64,000 bases of DNA from Embleya scabrispora (GTDB taxonomy: Bacteria > Actinomycetota > Actinomycetes > Streptomycetales > Streptomycetaceae): the NCBI RefSeq assembly GCF_002024165.1, contig NZ_MWQN01000001.1, positions 744,001-808,000 of the forward strand. Direction: 5' to 3'. A model generated the notes under the pieces. It saw only the letters and a list, made by a program, of their open reading frames with translations. It was not told the DNA's origin and made no database searches. The position numbers and the translations under genes were made by a program. Positions 1 through 9,797 of the stretch are shown here, in pieces. Positions within the stretch are counted from its first letter, which is position 1, and every line of letters begins with the position of its first letter.

Positions 1-598
1 CCGGGTCGGCGATGAATCCGGCCTTGATCACCTCGGCCAGGCCGCTGACGTAGTCGTTGCGCGGCAGCGACTCCAGCGTGGCCAGGTCGGCGAGCACGCC
101 GGCGGGCGGGTGGAACGCGCCGACCAGGTTCTTGCCCTCGGCGGTGTTGATCCCGGTCTTGCCGCCGACGGCCGCGTCGACCATGCCGAGCAGCGTGGTG
201 GGCATCGCGATCCAGCGCACGCCGCGCAGCCAGCTCGCCGCGACGAAGCCCGCCAGGTCGGTGGTGGCGCCGCCGCCGATGCCGACGATCACGTCGGAGC
301 GGGTGAACCCGGTCTGGCCGAGCACCGACCAGCAGTACGCCGCGACCGCGACGTCCTTGGCGTCCTCGGCGTTGGGCACCTGGATGGCGATCGCCTCGTA
401 GCCCTGCGCGGCCAGGTCCTCGCGGACCGCCTCGCCGGTGGCGGCCAGCGCCTCCGGGTGCAGGATCGCCACCCGGCGGGCGGAGGTGCCGATCAGCGCG
501 GGCAGTTCGCCGAGCAGGCCGGTGCCCACGAGCACGTCGTAGGGCTCCGAGGTGCCGCCGACACGGATCCGGACGGGTTCGGCGGGGGTGCCGCTCAT
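1..598 (-). CDS. aroB: 3-dehydroquinate synthase, N-terminal part (runs off window)
   Basis: Second step of the shikimate pathway: NAD- and metal-dependent cyclisation of DAHP to 3-dehydroquinate in the cytoplasm. About 199 N-terminal residues are visible, and the rest lies beyond position 1. The nucleotide-binding stretch [13 protein letters not shown] is at residues 106-118, the [16 protein letters not shown] segment at 133-148, and [10 protein letters not shown] at 185-194 carries the first metal ligand, Glu189. The metal-binding histidines should be in the missing part. The ATG at 598 overlaps the aroK stop as ATGA, so the two genes are translationally coupled. Partial only because of the window edge; no sign of damage. 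Confidence 0.96.
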   Translation of the reverse strand, partial: MSGTPAEPVRIRVGGTSEPYDVLVGTGLLGELPALIGTSARRVAILHPEALAATGEAVREDLAAQGYEAIAIQVPNAEDAKDVAVAAYCWSVLGQTGFTRSDVIVGIGGGATTDLAGFVAASWLRGVRWIAMPTTLLGMVDAAVGGKTGINTAEGKNLVGAFHPPAGVLADLATLESLPRNDYVSGLAEVIKAGFIADP

Positions 599-1221
599 CG
601 CTTCACGTCTTTCTCGGGCGTGGTGGGCTCGGGTCGGGCCCGGTGGGATGCGGTCTCGAGGGTGTGCCCGATCTCGGCGGCCACGTCCTCGGGGGTGCGG
701 CCGGCGGTGTTCACCGTGACCGCGGCGACCTCGGTGTACAGGGGGCGGCGCGCGGCCATCAGCTCGCGCCAGCGGGCCCTGGGGTTGCCCATCAGCAGCG
801 GGCGCGGCGCGTCGAGGCCGACCCGCTTGACCGCGTCGGCCAGGTCAACGTCGAGGAAGACCACGTGATGGCCCGCCAGGAGGGCGCGGGTGGCCGGGTC
901 CAGGATCGCGCCGCCGCCCAGGGCGAGTACGCCGGGGTGATCGGCCAGCGCGTCGGCGACCGCCCGGTGTTCGAGCGCGCGAAAGTGCGGCTCGCCCTCG
1001 TCGACGAAGATGTCCGGGATCGGCTTGCCCGCCCGCGTCTCGACGTCGGCGTCGGTGTCGCGAAAGCCCACCCCGTGCGCCGCGGCGAGCAGCAGGCCCA
1101 CCGTCGTCTTGCCCGCGCCGGGCGGCCCGACCAGGACCACCAGCGGATGGGCGCCCCCGTCCCGGCCGGGCGTGGTGTGCGCGCCGTCGGCGATGTCCCC
1201 GGCGTCCCCGATGTCTGCCAT
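595..1221 (-). CDS. aroK: Shikimate kinase
   Basis: Phosphorylates the 3-hydroxyl of shikimate with ATP. The protein has 208 residues. A 25-residue polar N-terminal extension precedes Walker [10 protein letters not shown] (32-40). DTDADVE near 55-61 gives the shikimate-binding acid, LGGGA near 101-105 is the glycine loop, and RRPLY (157-161) is the adenine-side arginine motif. The ATG at 1221 lies 4 bp after the aroC stop, and the 3' end overlaps aroB, so aroC-aroK-aroB read as one unit. An ATG closer to the P-loop is not obvious, so the extension may be real. Confidence 0.95.
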   Translation of the reverse strand: MADIGDAGDIADGAHTTPGRDGGAHPLVVLVGPPGAGKTTVGLLLAAAHGVGFRDTDADVETRAGKPIPDIFVDEGEPHFRALEHRAVADALADHPGVLALGGGAILDPATRALLAGHHVVFLDVDLADAVKRVGLDAPRPLLMGNPRARWRELMAARRPLYTEVAAVTVNTAGRTPEDVAAEIGHTLETASHRARPEPTTPEKDVKR

Positions 1222-1225
1222 GGCG

Positions 1226-2410
1226 CTACCGAATCTCCAGCGCGTCCAGGTAGCCGCGCACGTTGCGGGCGGTCTCGGCGACCGAGTCGCCGCCGAACTT
1301 CTCGGTGACCAGGTCGGCCAGCACGAGGGCCACCATCGCCTCGGCCACGATGCCCGACGCGGGCACCGCCGCCACGTCGGAGCGCTGGTGGTGGGCCTGG
1401 GCCGGCTCGCCGGTGCGCACGTCGAAGGTGGCCAGGGCGCGGGGCACGGTGGCGATCGGCTTCATCGCCGCACGCACGCGCAGCACCTCGCCGGTGGACA
1501 TGCCGCCCTCCACACCGCCGGAGCGGTGCGAGGTGCGGCGCGCGCCGTCGGCGGTGTTCACGATCTCGTCGTGCGCCTTCGAGCCGCGCACCCGGGCCAA
1601 CTCGAAGCCGTCGCCGAGTTCGACGCCCTTGATCGCCTGGATGCCCATCAGCGCGCCCGCGAGGCGCGAGTCGAGCCGGCGGTCCCAGTGCACGTGGCTG
1701 CCCAGGCCCGGGGGCAGTCCGTAGGCGAGCACCTCGACCACGCCGCCGAGCGTGTCGCCGGCCTTTTGCGCGTCGTCCACCTCGGTGACCATCGCGGCCG
1801 ACGCCTCGGGGTCGAAGCAGCGCACCGGGTCGGCGTCCAGGCGCGCGGTGTCGTCGGGGCCGGGGAACACGCCGGCGGGCGCCTTGGCCGCACCGAACTC
1901 GACCACGTGGCTGACGATCCGGATGCCGGCGACGCGCTCCAGGAACGCCTTGGCGACCGCGCCGAGCGCGACCCGGGCGGCGGTCTCGCGGGCGCTGGCC
2001 CGCTCCAGGATCGGCCGGGCCTCGTCGAAGCCGTACTTCTGCATGCCCGCCAGGTCGGCGTGGCCGGGGCGGGGACGGGTCAGCGCGGCGTTGCGGGCCT
2101 GCGCGGCCAGCACCTCCGGGTCCACGGGGTCGGCCGACATGACCGTCTCCCACTTGGGCCACTCGGTGTTGCCGACCATGATCGCGACCGGGCTGCCCTG
2201 GGTGAGGCCGTGCCGGACGCCGCCGAGGAAGGTGACCTCGTCGCGCTCGAACTTCATCCGCGCGCCGCGCCCGTAGCCCAGTCGGCGGCGCGCGAGCGCG
2301 TCGGCGACCAGGTCGGTCGTGACGGGCACGCCGGCGGGCAGCCCCTCGAGGGTGGCCACGAGTGCGGGGCCGTGCGACTCCCCGGCGGTCAGCCAGCGTA
2401 GGTTGCCCAC
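1226..2410 (-). CDS. aroC: Chorismate synthase
   Basis: Converts EPSP to chorismate with reduced FMN, closing the shikimate pathway. It has 394 residues, normal for the family. GESHGPAL lies at 9-16 (signature 1), and the C-terminal [10 protein letters not shown] contains the conserved Arg-Ser-Asp. I chose the GTG at 2410 because AAGGAG precedes it by 6 nt and the N-terminus [14 protein letters not shown] matches family members; a longer frame back to 2488 lacks support. A hairpin (2434-2473) sits just upstream, between this gene and the prepilin peptidase gene. Coupled to aroK downstream with a 4-bp gap. Confidence 0.96.
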   Translation of the reverse strand: MGNLRWLTAGESHGPALVATLEGLPAGVPVTTDLVADALARRRLGYGRGARMKFERDEVTFLGGVRHGLTQGSPVAIMVGNTEWPKWETVMSADPVDPEVLAAQARNAALTRPRPGHADLAGMQKYGFDEARPILERASARETAARVALGAVAKAFLERVAGIRIVSHVVEFGAAKAPAGVFPGPDDTARLDADPVRCFDPEASAAMVTEVDDAQKAGDTLGGVVEVLAYGLPPGLGSHVHWDRRLDSRLAGALMGIQAIKGVELGDGFELARVRGSKAHDEIVNTADGARRTSHRSGGVEGGMSTGEVLRVRAAMKPIATVPRALATFDVRTGEPAQAHHQRSDVAAVPASGIVAEAMVALVLADLVTEKFGGDSVAETARNVRGYLDALEIR

Positions 2411-2433
2411 GAATGCTCCTTCTTGCGCATCAT

Positions 2434-2473
2434 GCGTGCCGGGTCCGGACGGCGGCACGAGGGCCCGGCACGC
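2434..2473 (-). terminator. Hairpin between prepilin peptidase and aroC
   Basis: Two 10-bp perfect arms (2434-2443 and 2464-2473, GCGTGCCGGG and its complement) enclose a 20-nt loop. It lies after the prepilin peptidase stop and 24 nt before the aroC start. No T-run follows. It could terminate the upstream transcript or act in the aroC leader. Confidence 0.45.
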
Positions 2474-2595
2474 TGCGCCGAGCGCCACCTGGCGGGATCC
2501 GCCCGGCGAATCTCCGCCCGAATCCTTTCATGCCCGAGGCGGGCCCCCGTCCCCGCGTCCATCTTCCGGACAGCGCCGCGCGGACCGACACCGTC

Positions 2596-3441
2596 TCACC
2601 AGGCGAGATGCAATCGGGACAACTCGGCGCCGCACAACACGCCGCCGAGCGCGCCGAGCAGCAACCACGGGCCGAACGGCAGCCGGCTGTCCCGGCGCGC
2701 GCGGCCCACGAGTATCAGCGCCCCTGCGGTCAGCCCCGCGAGCAGCACGGCCAAGAACGCGCCGGTGACCAGCACGCCCCAGCCCAGCCAGGTCAGATGT
2801 ATGCCGAGCACGCCGGCGAGCTTGACGTCGCCCATGCCCAGGGAGCCGCGGAAGAGCGCGGCCAGGCACAGGTGGTAGCCGGCCAGCGTGACGCCGCCGA
2901 GCAGGGCGCGCCGGTAGGCGGTGAAGTCGCCCAGGGCCAGCGACTCCATGCCGAGCAGGGTCAGGCCGGTGGCCAGAGTGACCAGAAGCACCGGGTCGGG
3001 CAGCCGCAGGGCGCGCATGTCGACCACGGCGAGGGTGACCCCCGCGACGGCGAGCACCAGGAACGCGAGCAGGTCGAGTCCGGGCCCCAGGCGCCAGGCG
3101 AGCAGGGCGCAGACGAGCCCGGTCAGCGCCGCGAGCGGCAGCGCGCCGAACCGGCCGCTCGCGGCCGACACGGGCTCGACGGGCAGGGCCGGCGGACGAC
3201 CGGGCGGGGCGATGCCACCGACCGAACCGGCGCCGGGGCTTCGGGCGAGCAGGAGATGGATGGGACGGGGCAGCCCGAGCCCGGCAACGAAACCGAGCAA
3301 CGCGCACAGGAGAGTGAGTCCGAGGAACACGCTTGCGACGATACGCAGGATCGTACGCCGGTCACGTTCCGTCGTCCCCAACCCCGACCCGAAGATCACA
3401 CCAAACCCGAACCCTGGGGACAACCCCACCCCCACAACCAA
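2596..3441 (-). CDS. Type IV prepilin peptidase (A24 family)
   Basis: Integral membrane aspartyl peptidase of the TadV/CpaA/PilD class, which cleaves class III signal peptides of pilin-like proteins at the inner face of the membrane. Counted from 3441, the two catalytic aspartates are Asp141 in VVDMRALRLPDP and Asp205 in the GMGDVKLAG signature. Six to seven hydrophobic segments are visible. The N-terminus is uncertain: the TTG at 3441 has no clear ribosome site, and a GTG before FLGLTLL (codon 39) is an alternative. No pilin or Tad genes are in the window, so its substrates are elsewhere. Its place between aroE and aroC recurs in streptomycetes as I recall. Confidence 0.85.
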   Translation of the reverse strand: MVVGVGLSPGFGFGVIFGSGLGTTERDRRTILRIVASVFLGLTLLCALLGFVAGLGLPRPIHLLLARSPGAGSVGGIAPPGRPPALPVEPVSAASGRFGALPLAALTGLVCALLAWRLGPGLDLLAFLVLAVAGVTLAVVDMRALRLPDPVLLVTLATGLTLLGMESLALGDFTAYRRALLGGVTLAGYHLCLAALFRGSLGMGDVKLAGVLGIHLTWLGWGVLVTGAFLAVLLAGLTAGALILVGRARRDSRLPFGPWLLLGALGGVLCGAELSRLHLAW

Positions 3442-3509
3442 GCCCGCCAGGCCGCCGGGCCCGGCGAGCCCGGATCAGGGGATCCGCGTCGTCCGGCTTG
3501 CCTTGCTCG

Positions 3510-4355
3510 TCAGCTTCGGCCCGCCAGAGCCGCTTCGCCGGCCGTGCGCATCGCGGTGAGTGGGCCCGGGCGGCCCGTCATCAACTCGACCTGGAGGACC
3601 GCCTGGTGCACGAGCAGGTCCAGGCCGCCCACCACCGTGCCGCCCGCGTGTCCCCACGCGCCCGCGAGCGCGGTGGGCCACGGATCGTAGAGCACGTCGA
3701 AGAGCACGCCGGGCCCGGCCGGCACCTCGATCGCGAGATGGTCGACCGCGCCCTTGGGCGTCGTCGCCACCACCAGCGGCGCGGCCAGCGCCTCGGCGGC
3801 CTCAGTCCACGGACGCACGGTCACCGCGACGCCGAGCCGTTCGCCGGCCGCGTGCATCTCGCGCTCGCGCTCCGCGCCCCGCACGTACACCCGCACCGGC
3901 CCGTCCGTGACCTCGCGCAGCGCGGCCAGCGCCGAGGTCGCGGTGGCACCCGCGCCCAGCACCGCCGCCGACTCGACCCGCTCCACGCCACGCTCGCGCA
4001 ATGCCGCGACCAGGCCCGGCACATCGGTGTTCTCGCCCACCCGGCGGCCGTCGGCGGCGCACACCACGGTGTTCACCGCGTCCACGTCCCGCGCGACGGC
4101 ACCGATCTCGTCGAGCAGCGGCCGGATCGCCCGTTTGAGCGGCATGGTCAGCGAGAGCCCGGCCCACGACGCGTCGAGTTCGGCGACGAAGCCCGGCAGG
4201 GCCGCCTCGTCGATCTCGAACGCGTCGTAGGACCAGTGGGTCAGCCCCAGTTCGGCGTACGCCGCCCGGTGCAGGACCGGGGACAACGAGTGCCGGATCG
4301 GCGAACCGAGCACGGCGGCGCGGCGCGGAATCGGGGTCGGGGTCGGGGACGTCAC
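3510..4355 (-). CDS. aroE: Shikimate dehydrogenase
   Basis: NADPH-dependent reduction of 3-dehydroshikimate to shikimate. It has 281 residues. Shikimate-site serines are in RHSLSP (21-26), the catalytic Lys74 is in TMPLK, NTV is at 95-97, Asp111 is in ENTD, and the dinucleotide loop GAGATA is at 134-139. The GTG at 4355 overlaps the mltG stop (GTGA), so translation is coupled to mltG. The N-terminal TPTPIP stretch is encoded by an alternating C-run whose complement forms a quadruplex-like G-tract over the start codon. Confidence 0.95.
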   Translation of the reverse strand: MTSPTPTPIPRRAAVLGSPIRHSLSPVLHRAAYAELGLTHWSYDAFEIDEAALPGFVAELDASWAGLSLTMPLKRAIRPLLDEIGAVARDVDAVNTVVCAADGRRVGENTDVPGLVAALRERGVERVESAAVLGAGATATSALAALREVTDGPVRVYVRGAEREREMHAAGERLGVAVTVRPWTEAAEALAAPLVVATTPKGAVDHLAIEVPAGPGVLFDVLYDPWPTALAGAWGHAGGTVVGGLDLLVHQAVLQVELMTGRPGPLTAMRTAGEAALAGRS

Positions 4356-5518
4356 GGGGTCGGGTGTTCCTTGATCCACTTCGCCAACTCGGCCTTGAAC
4401 TCCTGGAACTTGGCGTCGCTGTCGGTGAACTTGGTGGTGCCCACGATCGGGTCGACGGTGACGAAGTACAGCAGGTTGCCCGACGGCGGTGCCAGCGCCG
4501 CGTCGATCGCCGCCTTGCTCGGGTTGCCGATCGGCCCGGGCGGCAGGCCCTTCTTGACGCGCGTGTTGTACGGGTTGCTCGCGTCGTTGAGTTCCTTGTT
4601 GGTGAGCTGGATGTTGCTCTTGCCGAGGTAGTAGTTGACCGTCGAGTCCAGGCCCAGCGACATGTTCTTGCCGAGCCGGTTGTAGATCACCTGGGCGACC
4701 TTGCCCTTGTCGTCGGTGGTCTTGCCCTCGGCCTCGACCAGGCTGGCGATGATGATCAGGTCGTAGGGCTTCTTGTTCATCGCCTGGGCCTTCGCGGCCA
4801 GACCGACCTTGTCGTACTCCTTGACCGCCCGGCCCACCATGTCCTTGAGCACCACCAGCGGGTCCATCCCGGGCGCGGCGATGTACGACGCGGGGAACAG
4901 GAAGCCCTCGATGTTGCCGTTGGCGTAGTCCGGCAACCCGAGCGACGGGTCCTTGGCGGCGGCCTCCACCTTCTCCTTGGGCACGTTGAGCGACTTCGCC
5001 AGCGACTCGAAGACCTGCGAGGAGCGCAGTCCGGGCCGCAGGATGAAGTCCTTCTTGTTCTTCGGGTTCACCAGGATCTCGAAGGCCGACTTCGCGGACA
5101 TGTGCTTGGCCATCGTGTACGCGCCCGGCTGGATCTTGGACGCGCGCTGGTCCTTGTCCTCCCGGGCGACCTTGGTGAACGCCTCGACGCTCTTGGTGAC
5201 CCCGACCCGCTTGAGTTCGTTGGCCATCTGCGGCGTGGCCCAACCCGGCTTGATCTCGACCACGAGCGAACCGGAACCGCTGCCGCTGTAGTCCGGCGGC
5301 GGGCCGAAACGGTCCTTCAGGAAACCGTAGGCCCAGTAACCGCCACCGCCGAGGATGGCGAGCACGATCACGAGGGCGAGGGAGACCGCACAACCGCTGC
5401 GGTTCTTCTTCTTGCGGCCCCGTCCGCGCCGCCCGCCCCGCGAACCGTCGTCCTTGCCCCGTCGCCGGCTGCGCGGCTCCGACTGCTCCGAATCCATCCG
5501 CAGTCCGAGATCGCTCAT
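4352..5518 (-). CDS. mltG: Endolytic murein transglycosylase MltG (YceG-like)
   Basis: Cuts nascent peptidoglycan glycan strands at the outer face of the membrane, setting strand length. It has 388 residues: an Arg/Lys-rich cytoplasmic tail (1-42), one membrane segment (about 43-65) and an extracellular YceG domain. The catalytic glutamate is probably Glu262 in ASLVEAEG. EGFLFPASY (204-212) and LPPGPIGNPS near 315-325 are family signatures. The ATG at 5518 overlaps the ruvX stop (ATGA). The gene sits between ruvX and aroE, as is usual in streptomycetes. Confidence 0.94.
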   Translation of the reverse strand: MSDLGLRMDSEQSEPRSRRRGKDDGSRGGRRGRGRKKKNRSGCAVSLALVIVLAILGGGGYWAYGFLKDRFGPPPDYSGSGSGSLVVEIKPGWATPQMANELKRVGVTKSVEAFTKVAREDKDQRASKIQPGAYTMAKHMSAKSAFEILVNPKNKKDFILRPGLRSSQVFESLAKSLNVPKEKVEAAAKDPSLGLPDYANGNIEGFLFPASYIAAPGMDPLVVLKDMVGRAVKEYDKVGLAAKAQAMNKKPYDLIIIASLVEAEGKTTDDKGKVAQVIYNRLGKNMSLGLDSTVNYYLGKSNIQLTNKELNDASNPYNTRVKKGLPPGPIGNPSKAAIDAALAPPSGNLLYFVTVDPIVGTTKFTDSDAKFQEFKAELAKWIKEHPTP

Positions 5519-6012
5519 GCCGTGGGCCTTTCAGAGTCGGATGCGGACCCGGCCGGAGCGGGGAGCACGGCCTGGCCCGGAGGACGTCCGGAACCTCGCT
5601 CGGTGTCGAGCGCGTTTTGCAGGATCACGATCGCGGCCGCCTGGTCGACGACTCCGCGGGCCTTCTTCGCCTTGACGCCGGAGGCCTGGAGCCCTCGGGT
5701 CGCGGTGACGGTGGTCAGTCGCTCGTCGACCATACGCACCTCGATCGCCGGGTCGAGCCCGGCCACGAGTCGGCCGGCGAACAGCCGCGCCTTGGCCGCG
5801 GCCGCGCCCTCCTTGCCGGAGAGCGAACGCGGCAGCCCGACCACGACCTCGATCGCCTCGTACTCGGCGACGATCTCCAGGACTCGGGCCACATCGCGCC
5901 GCCCGGCGGGCACGGTCTCCACCGGGGTGGCGATCAGTCCGTGCGGGTCGCTGGCCGCGACGCCGATGCGAACGTCTCCCACGTCGACCGCAATTCGTAC
6001 TCCGCGTCTCAA
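5515..6012 (-). CDS. ruvX: Putative pre-16S rRNA nuclease / Holliday-junction resolvase (YqgF family)
   Basis: RNase H-fold protein of 165 residues, linked in the family to 16S rRNA 5' maturation and formerly called a Holliday-junction resolvase. The acidic sites expected for the fold are Asp10 in AVDVGDVRIG, the VVGLPRSLSG strand, VDERLTT in the middle, and the C-terminal VVDQAAA. A disordered Pro/Ser tail follows. The ATG at 6012 is 133 bp from the alaS stop; mltG overlaps its end. The nuclease assignment is from the family, not shown here. Confidence 0.92.
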   Translation of the reverse strand: MRRGVRIAVDVGDVRIGVAASDPHGLIATPVETVPAGRRDVARVLEIVAEYEAIEVVVGLPRSLSGKEGAAAAKARLFAGRLVAGLDPAIEVRMVDERLTTVTATRGLQASGVKAKKARGVVDQAAAIVILQNALDTERGSGRPPGQAVLPAPAGSASDSERPTA

Positions 6013-6145
6013 GGTCGGCTCTCCGTCACAGACTCTGCGTCACTGACTATTCGGGCATGACGCCCCGGCATACAAGTCCCCCGGGGGTGCGGGAGTCCGG
6101 TTCCAGACTTCCACACCCACCGGGGGAACGAGGGTAGGGGACGAC

Positions 6146-8815
6146 TCAGGATGTACGTTCGGCGACTGTCCGGGTGACCGCGGCCAGCGCGTCGGCCACC
6201 TTCGTCGGGTCCGAACCGCCGCCCTGGGCCACGTCGTCCTTGCCGCCGCCGCCTCCGCCGAGGGTCTGCGCCGCGACACGAACCAGCTCGCCGGCCTTGA
6301 CGCCACGCTCGCGCGCGCCGTCGTTCGCGGCGACCACGACCATCGGCTTGCCGTTCACCACCGACACGACCGCGACCGCGGCCGGGCGACTCGCGAGCCG
6401 ACCGCGCACATCCAGCGCCAGCTTGCGCAGGTCGTCGGGCGTGGTGCCGTCGGGCAGTTGGGCGACGGCCAGCGCCACGCCGTGCACGTCCTGCGCGCCG
6501 TCGACCAGACCGGCGGCGGCCTGGAGCACCTGCGCGCCGCGCAGCGCGGCGATCTCCTTCTCCGCGTCGCGCAGCTTGGCCATGATCGAGGCGACCCGCT
6601 CGGGCAGCTCCTCCGGCCGGCCCTTCACCACGTCGGTGAGCTGGTTGACGATGGTGTGCTCGCGCGCGAGGAACTTGTACGCGTCGGCGCCCACCAGCGC
6701 CTCGACCCGGCGCACGCCGGCGCCGATCGAGGACTCGCCGAGCAGCTTGACCAGGCCCAGCTGCGCGGTGTTGTGCACGTGCGTGCCGCCGCACAGTTCC
6801 TTGGAGTAGTCCCCCATCGTGACCACGCGGACGCGGTCGCCGTACTTCTCGCCGAACATCATCACGGCGCCCTGCTTCTTCGCCTCGTCCATCGACATCA
6901 CCTCGGCGGTGACGTCGAGGTTGCGCGCGAGCACCTCGTTGATCTTCTGCTCGACGTCGGTGAGCACGCTGCCCGGCACCGCGCCCGGCGCGCCGAAGTC
7001 GAAGCGGAAGCGGCCCGGCGCGTTCTCCGAGCCGGCCTGCGCCGCGGTGGGGCCGAGCGCGTCGCGCAGCGCCTGGTGGGTCAGGTGCGTGGCGCTGTGC
7101 GCGCGGGCGATGGCGTTGCGCCGGTCGGTGTCGATCTGCGCGAGCGCCTTGGCGCCGACCACGACCTCGCCGACCTGGACCCGGCCGCGGTGCACGGTGA
7201 CGCCGGCGACGGGGGTCTGTACGTCGCGGACCTCGACCACGGCGCCGGTCTCCAGCCGGATGCGGCCGGTGTCGGCGAGTTGGCCACCGCCCTCGGCGTA
7301 GAAGGGGGTGTGGTCGAGCACGACCTCGACCTCGTCGCCCTCCTGCGCGGCGGGCGCGGATACGCCGTCGACGAGCAGGCCGACCACGGTCACCTCGTTG
7401 GCGGTGTCCAGGTAGCCGGTGAACACGGTGCCGCCGGCCGAGTCAGCGACCTCGCGGTACACGGACAGGTCGGCGAGGCCCTGCTTGCGCGCCTGCGCGT
7501 CCTTCTTGGCCCGCTGCCGCTGCTCGTTCATCAGCCGGCGGAAGCCGTCCTCGTCGACCGCCAGGCCCTGTTCGGCGGCGATCTCCAGGGTCAGGTCGAT
7601 CGGGAAGCCCTCGGTGTCGTGCAGCAGGAACGCCACCTCGCCGGGGAGCACGCGCGAGCCCGCGCTCTTGGCCTTGACGATCGACTCGTCGAGCAGCGCG
7701 GTGCCCTCCTGGAGCCGGGCCAAAAAGCGCTTCTCCTCGGCCACCGAGACCGCGTCGATGCGCTCGGCGTCCTCGATCAGGTTCGGGTACTGCGGACCCA
7801 TCGCCTTGATCGTGGTCTCGACCAGGTCGTGCAGCGTCGCACCCTCGGCGCCCATCAGCCGCATGTTGCGAATCGCGCGGCGCATCATGCGGCGCAGCAC
7901 GTAGCCGCGGCCCTCGTTGCCCGGCACCACGCCGTCGCCGATGAGCATCACGGCGGTGCGCACGTGGTCGGCCACCACGCGCAGCGACACGTCGGTGGTG
8001 TGGTCCTGCCCGTACACCTTGCCGGTGAGTTCGGCGGCGCGGTCCAGGATCATCCGCGAGGTGTCGATCTCGTACAGGTTGTCGACGCCCTGGAGGATGC
8101 ACGCCAGGCGCTCCAGGCCGAGCCCGGTGTCGATGTTCTTCGCCGGCAGGTCGCCCAGGATCGGGTAGTCGTCCTTGCCGGTTCCGGCGCCGCGCTCGAA
8201 CTGCATGAAGACCAGGTTCCAGATCTCCAGGTAGCGCTCGCCGTTGACCGCCGGGCCGCCCTCCTCGCCGTACGCGGGGCCGCGGTCGTAGTTGATCTCC
8301 GAGCACGGGCCGCACGGGCCGGGCACGCCCATCGACCAGAAGTTCTCCGACTTGCCCAGGCGTTGGATGCGCTCGGGGGGCACGCCGATGACGTCGCGCC
8401 AGATGCGCTCGGCCTCGTCGTCGTCGAGGTAGACGGTGATCCACAACTTCTCGGGGTCCAGCCCGTAGCCGCCGTCGGCGACCGAGTTGGTGAGCAACTC
8501 CCAGGCGAGCGCGATCGCGCCCTCCTTGAAGTAGTCGCCGAACGAGAAGTTGCCGCACATCTGGAAGAACGAGCCGTGCCGGGTGGTCTTGCCGACCTCC
8601 TCGATGTCCAGCGTGCGCACACACTTCTGCACGCTGGTGGCCCTCTTGAAGCTCGGCTTGACCTCGCCCAGGAAGTAGGGCTTGAACGGCACCATGCCGG
8701 CGTTCACCAGGAGCAGCGTGGGGTCGTCCGCGACCAGTGACGCCGACGGGACGACGGTGTGTCCGCGTTCTTCGAAAAACCGCAGCCAGCGCTTGCGGAT
8801 CTCTGCCGACTCCAT
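6146..8815 (-). CDS. alaS: Alanyl-tRNA synthetase
   Basis: Class II synthetase of 889 residues that charges tRNA-Ala and edits Ser/Gly mischarging. The catalytic core occupies about 1-240 ([13 protein letters not shown] near 38-50). The editing domain carries the zinc/active-site pairs HSATHLTH and CGGTHVHN, and the C-Ala region contains GGGGGGKDD. The ATG at 8815 shares its A with the upstream stop (TGATG), so it is coupled to the small membrane protein before it. The 133-bp gap to ruvX contains a short self-complementary CCCCGGGGG. Confidence 0.97.
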   Translation of the reverse strand: MESAEIRKRWLRFFEERGHTVVPSASLVADDPTLLLVNAGMVPFKPYFLGEVKPSFKRATSVQKCVRTLDIEEVGKTTRHGSFFQMCGNFSFGDYFKEGAIALAWELLTNSVADGGYGLDPEKLWITVYLDDDEAERIWRDVIGVPPERIQRLGKSENFWSMGVPGPCGPCSEINYDRGPAYGEEGGPAVNGERYLEIWNLVFMQFERGAGTGKDDYPILGDLPAKNIDTGLGLERLACILQGVDNLYEIDTSRMILDRAAELTGKVYGQDHTTDVSLRVVADHVRTAVMLIGDGVVPGNEGRGYVLRRMMRRAIRNMRLMGAEGATLHDLVETTIKAMGPQYPNLIEDAERIDAVSVAEEKRFLARLQEGTALLDESIVKAKSAGSRVLPGEVAFLLHDTEGFPIDLTLEIAAEQGLAVDEDGFRRLMNEQRQRAKKDAQARKQGLADLSVYREVADSAGGTVFTGYLDTANEVTVVGLLVDGVSAPAAQEGDEVEVVLDHTPFYAEGGGQLADTGRIRLETGAVVEVRDVQTPVAGVTVHRGRVQVGEVVVGAKALAQIDTDRRNAIARAHSATHLTHQALRDALGPTAAQAGSENAPGRFRFDFGAPGAVPGSVLTDVEQKINEVLARNLDVTAEVMSMDEAKKQGAVMMFGEKYGDRVRVVTMGDYSKELCGGTHVHNTAQLGLVKLLGESSIGAGVRRVEALVGADAYKFLAREHTIVNQLTDVVKGRPEELPERVASIMAKLRDAEKEIAALRGAQVLQAAAGLVDGAQDVHGVALAVAQLPDGTTPDDLRKLALDVRGRLASRPAAVAVVSVVNGKPMVVVAANDGARERGVKAGELVRVAAQTLGGGGGGKDDVAQGGGSDPTKVADALAAVTRTVAERTS

Positions 8816-9174
8816 CAGGTGCCGTCCCTTCGGTCGTACCGTGCCTTGCCTTCGTACAGCTCGCGCGGGTCGTAGTGGTCCCGCCCGTCGTGCCGGTGCT
8901 CGTGCGGCTCGCGCGTGCCGGGCAGTATCCGCCGGCTCGGGGCGGGCGGCAGGGCCGCGGCGGCGACGTCCGCGCCGATCGCCCGGTACAACTCCTGCTC
9001 GCGCTCCGCCATGCCCGCGCGGACCTCGTCCGCGAAGTACTTGATCGCCTCGCCGATGCCCGTGACGTTGTCGGCGACGCCCTCGGGCGTGTACTTGTAC
9101 GCCTTGTCCTTGACCTTGCGCGCGGCCCAGACGCCGGCGCCGGCGCCGACCGCGATCCAGAACAGTCTCGCCAT
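8815..9174 (-). CDS. Small membrane-associated protein, DUF6167-like
   Basis: 119 residues. One short hydrophobic N-terminal segment (about 3-18) is followed by a basic amphipathic stretch, a helical middle ([20 protein letters not shown]) and a His/Asp/Arg-rich polar tail. The position between a DUF948 gene and alaS is what I recall for the streptomycete DUF6167 family, but no function is known. The ATG start follows the DUF948 gene within a few bases, and the stop overlaps alaS. Probably expressed with alaS from the promoter near 9680. Confidence 0.75.
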   Translation of the reverse strand: MARLFWIAVGAGAGVWAARKVKDKAYKYTPEGVADNVTGIGEAIKYFADEVRAGMAEREQELYRAIGADVAAAALPPAPSRRILPGTREPHEHRHDGRDHYDPRELYEGKARYDRRDGT

Positions 9175-9177
9175 CGG

Positions 9178-9612
9178 TCAGCTCCTTCCGCGCATGCTGC
9201 GCTGCCGCGCGACCTTCTGCGCCTTCGCCGCGGTTCGCACCCGGCGGCTGAGCTCGGCGCGCTGCTGCGCGGACAACGCGCGGCGCACGCCGTAGCTGAA
9301 CGCGGCGGTCTTCACGAGTGGCCCGCCGAGTGTGGCGGCGACCGTGGAGGACAGCGCGGTGGCGTTCGTGGTCATGGTCTGCACGTTGCCCGCGATCTGG
9401 TCGACGCGGCCCATCTGGGCGTTGGTCGCCCGGACCGTCTCGGTGACCTCGTCCAGCAGCGGGACCGCCCGGTCCGCCACCCCCGCGACCAGGGTCGTGG
9501 CCTCCTTGAGCACCTTCGCCAGCTTCACCAGAGCCACCGCGAGAAAGGCGACCAGGATCGCCCAGAAAACGGCGATGATCATCAGCGCGACTTCGCCACC
9601 CGACACCGTCAT
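9178..9612 (-). CDS. DUF948 membrane protein
   Basis: 144 residues. An N-terminal membrane segment (about 7-30, [20 protein letters not shown]) leads into a long amphipathic helix and a basic C-terminus ending in RQRSMRGRS, the arrangement of DUF948 proteins. Function unknown. I chose the ATG at 9612 because AAGGAG stands 6 nt before it; the frame stays open upstream to 9663 without a ribosome site. It is the first gene of the alaS-ruvX-mltG-aroE run and follows the rpsD terminator and a TAGGGT -10 element. Confidence 0.82.
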   Translation of the reverse strand: MTVSGGEVALMIIAVFWAILVAFLAVALVKLAKVLKEATTLVAGVADRAVPLLDEVTETVRATNAQMGRVDQIAGNVQTMTTNATALSSTVAATLGGPLVKTAAFSYGVRRALSAQQRAELSRRVRTAAKAQKVARQRSMRGRS

Positions 9613-9676
9613 GCGCTCCTTGAGAAGTGGGATCAGTCGAGGCGGCGGATACGCGTCGCCCACCTCGGAAAACCCG

Positions 9677-9682
9677 ACCCTA
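9677..9682 (-). promoter_or_regulatory. Candidate -10 element for the DUF948-alaS operon
   Basis: TAGGGT on the minus strand, fitting the streptomycete TANNNT -10 pattern, lies 65 bp upstream of the DUF948 start and directly after the rpsD terminator hairpin. No good -35 is visible because the hairpin arm occupies that place. Confidence 0.4.
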
Positions 9683-9686
9683 CCGC

Positions 9687-9726
9687 GACCGCGCGGGTCC
9701 CCTCGTCCGAGGAAACCCGCGCGGTC
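9687..9726 (-). terminator. rpsD transcription terminator
   Basis: Perfect 12-bp outer arms (9687-9698 GACCGCGCGGGT and 9715-9726) with a second internal CCTCG/CGAGG stem. It sits 72 bp after the rpsD stop. No U-tract, which is usual for actinobacterial terminators. Confidence 0.75.
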
Positions 9727-9797
9727 GGCGTGGCGTGTGTCGCGACCCGGTGTCGTGTGCCGATCGATCTCCGGTGTCGGTTTGTCGATGTCGTCGG

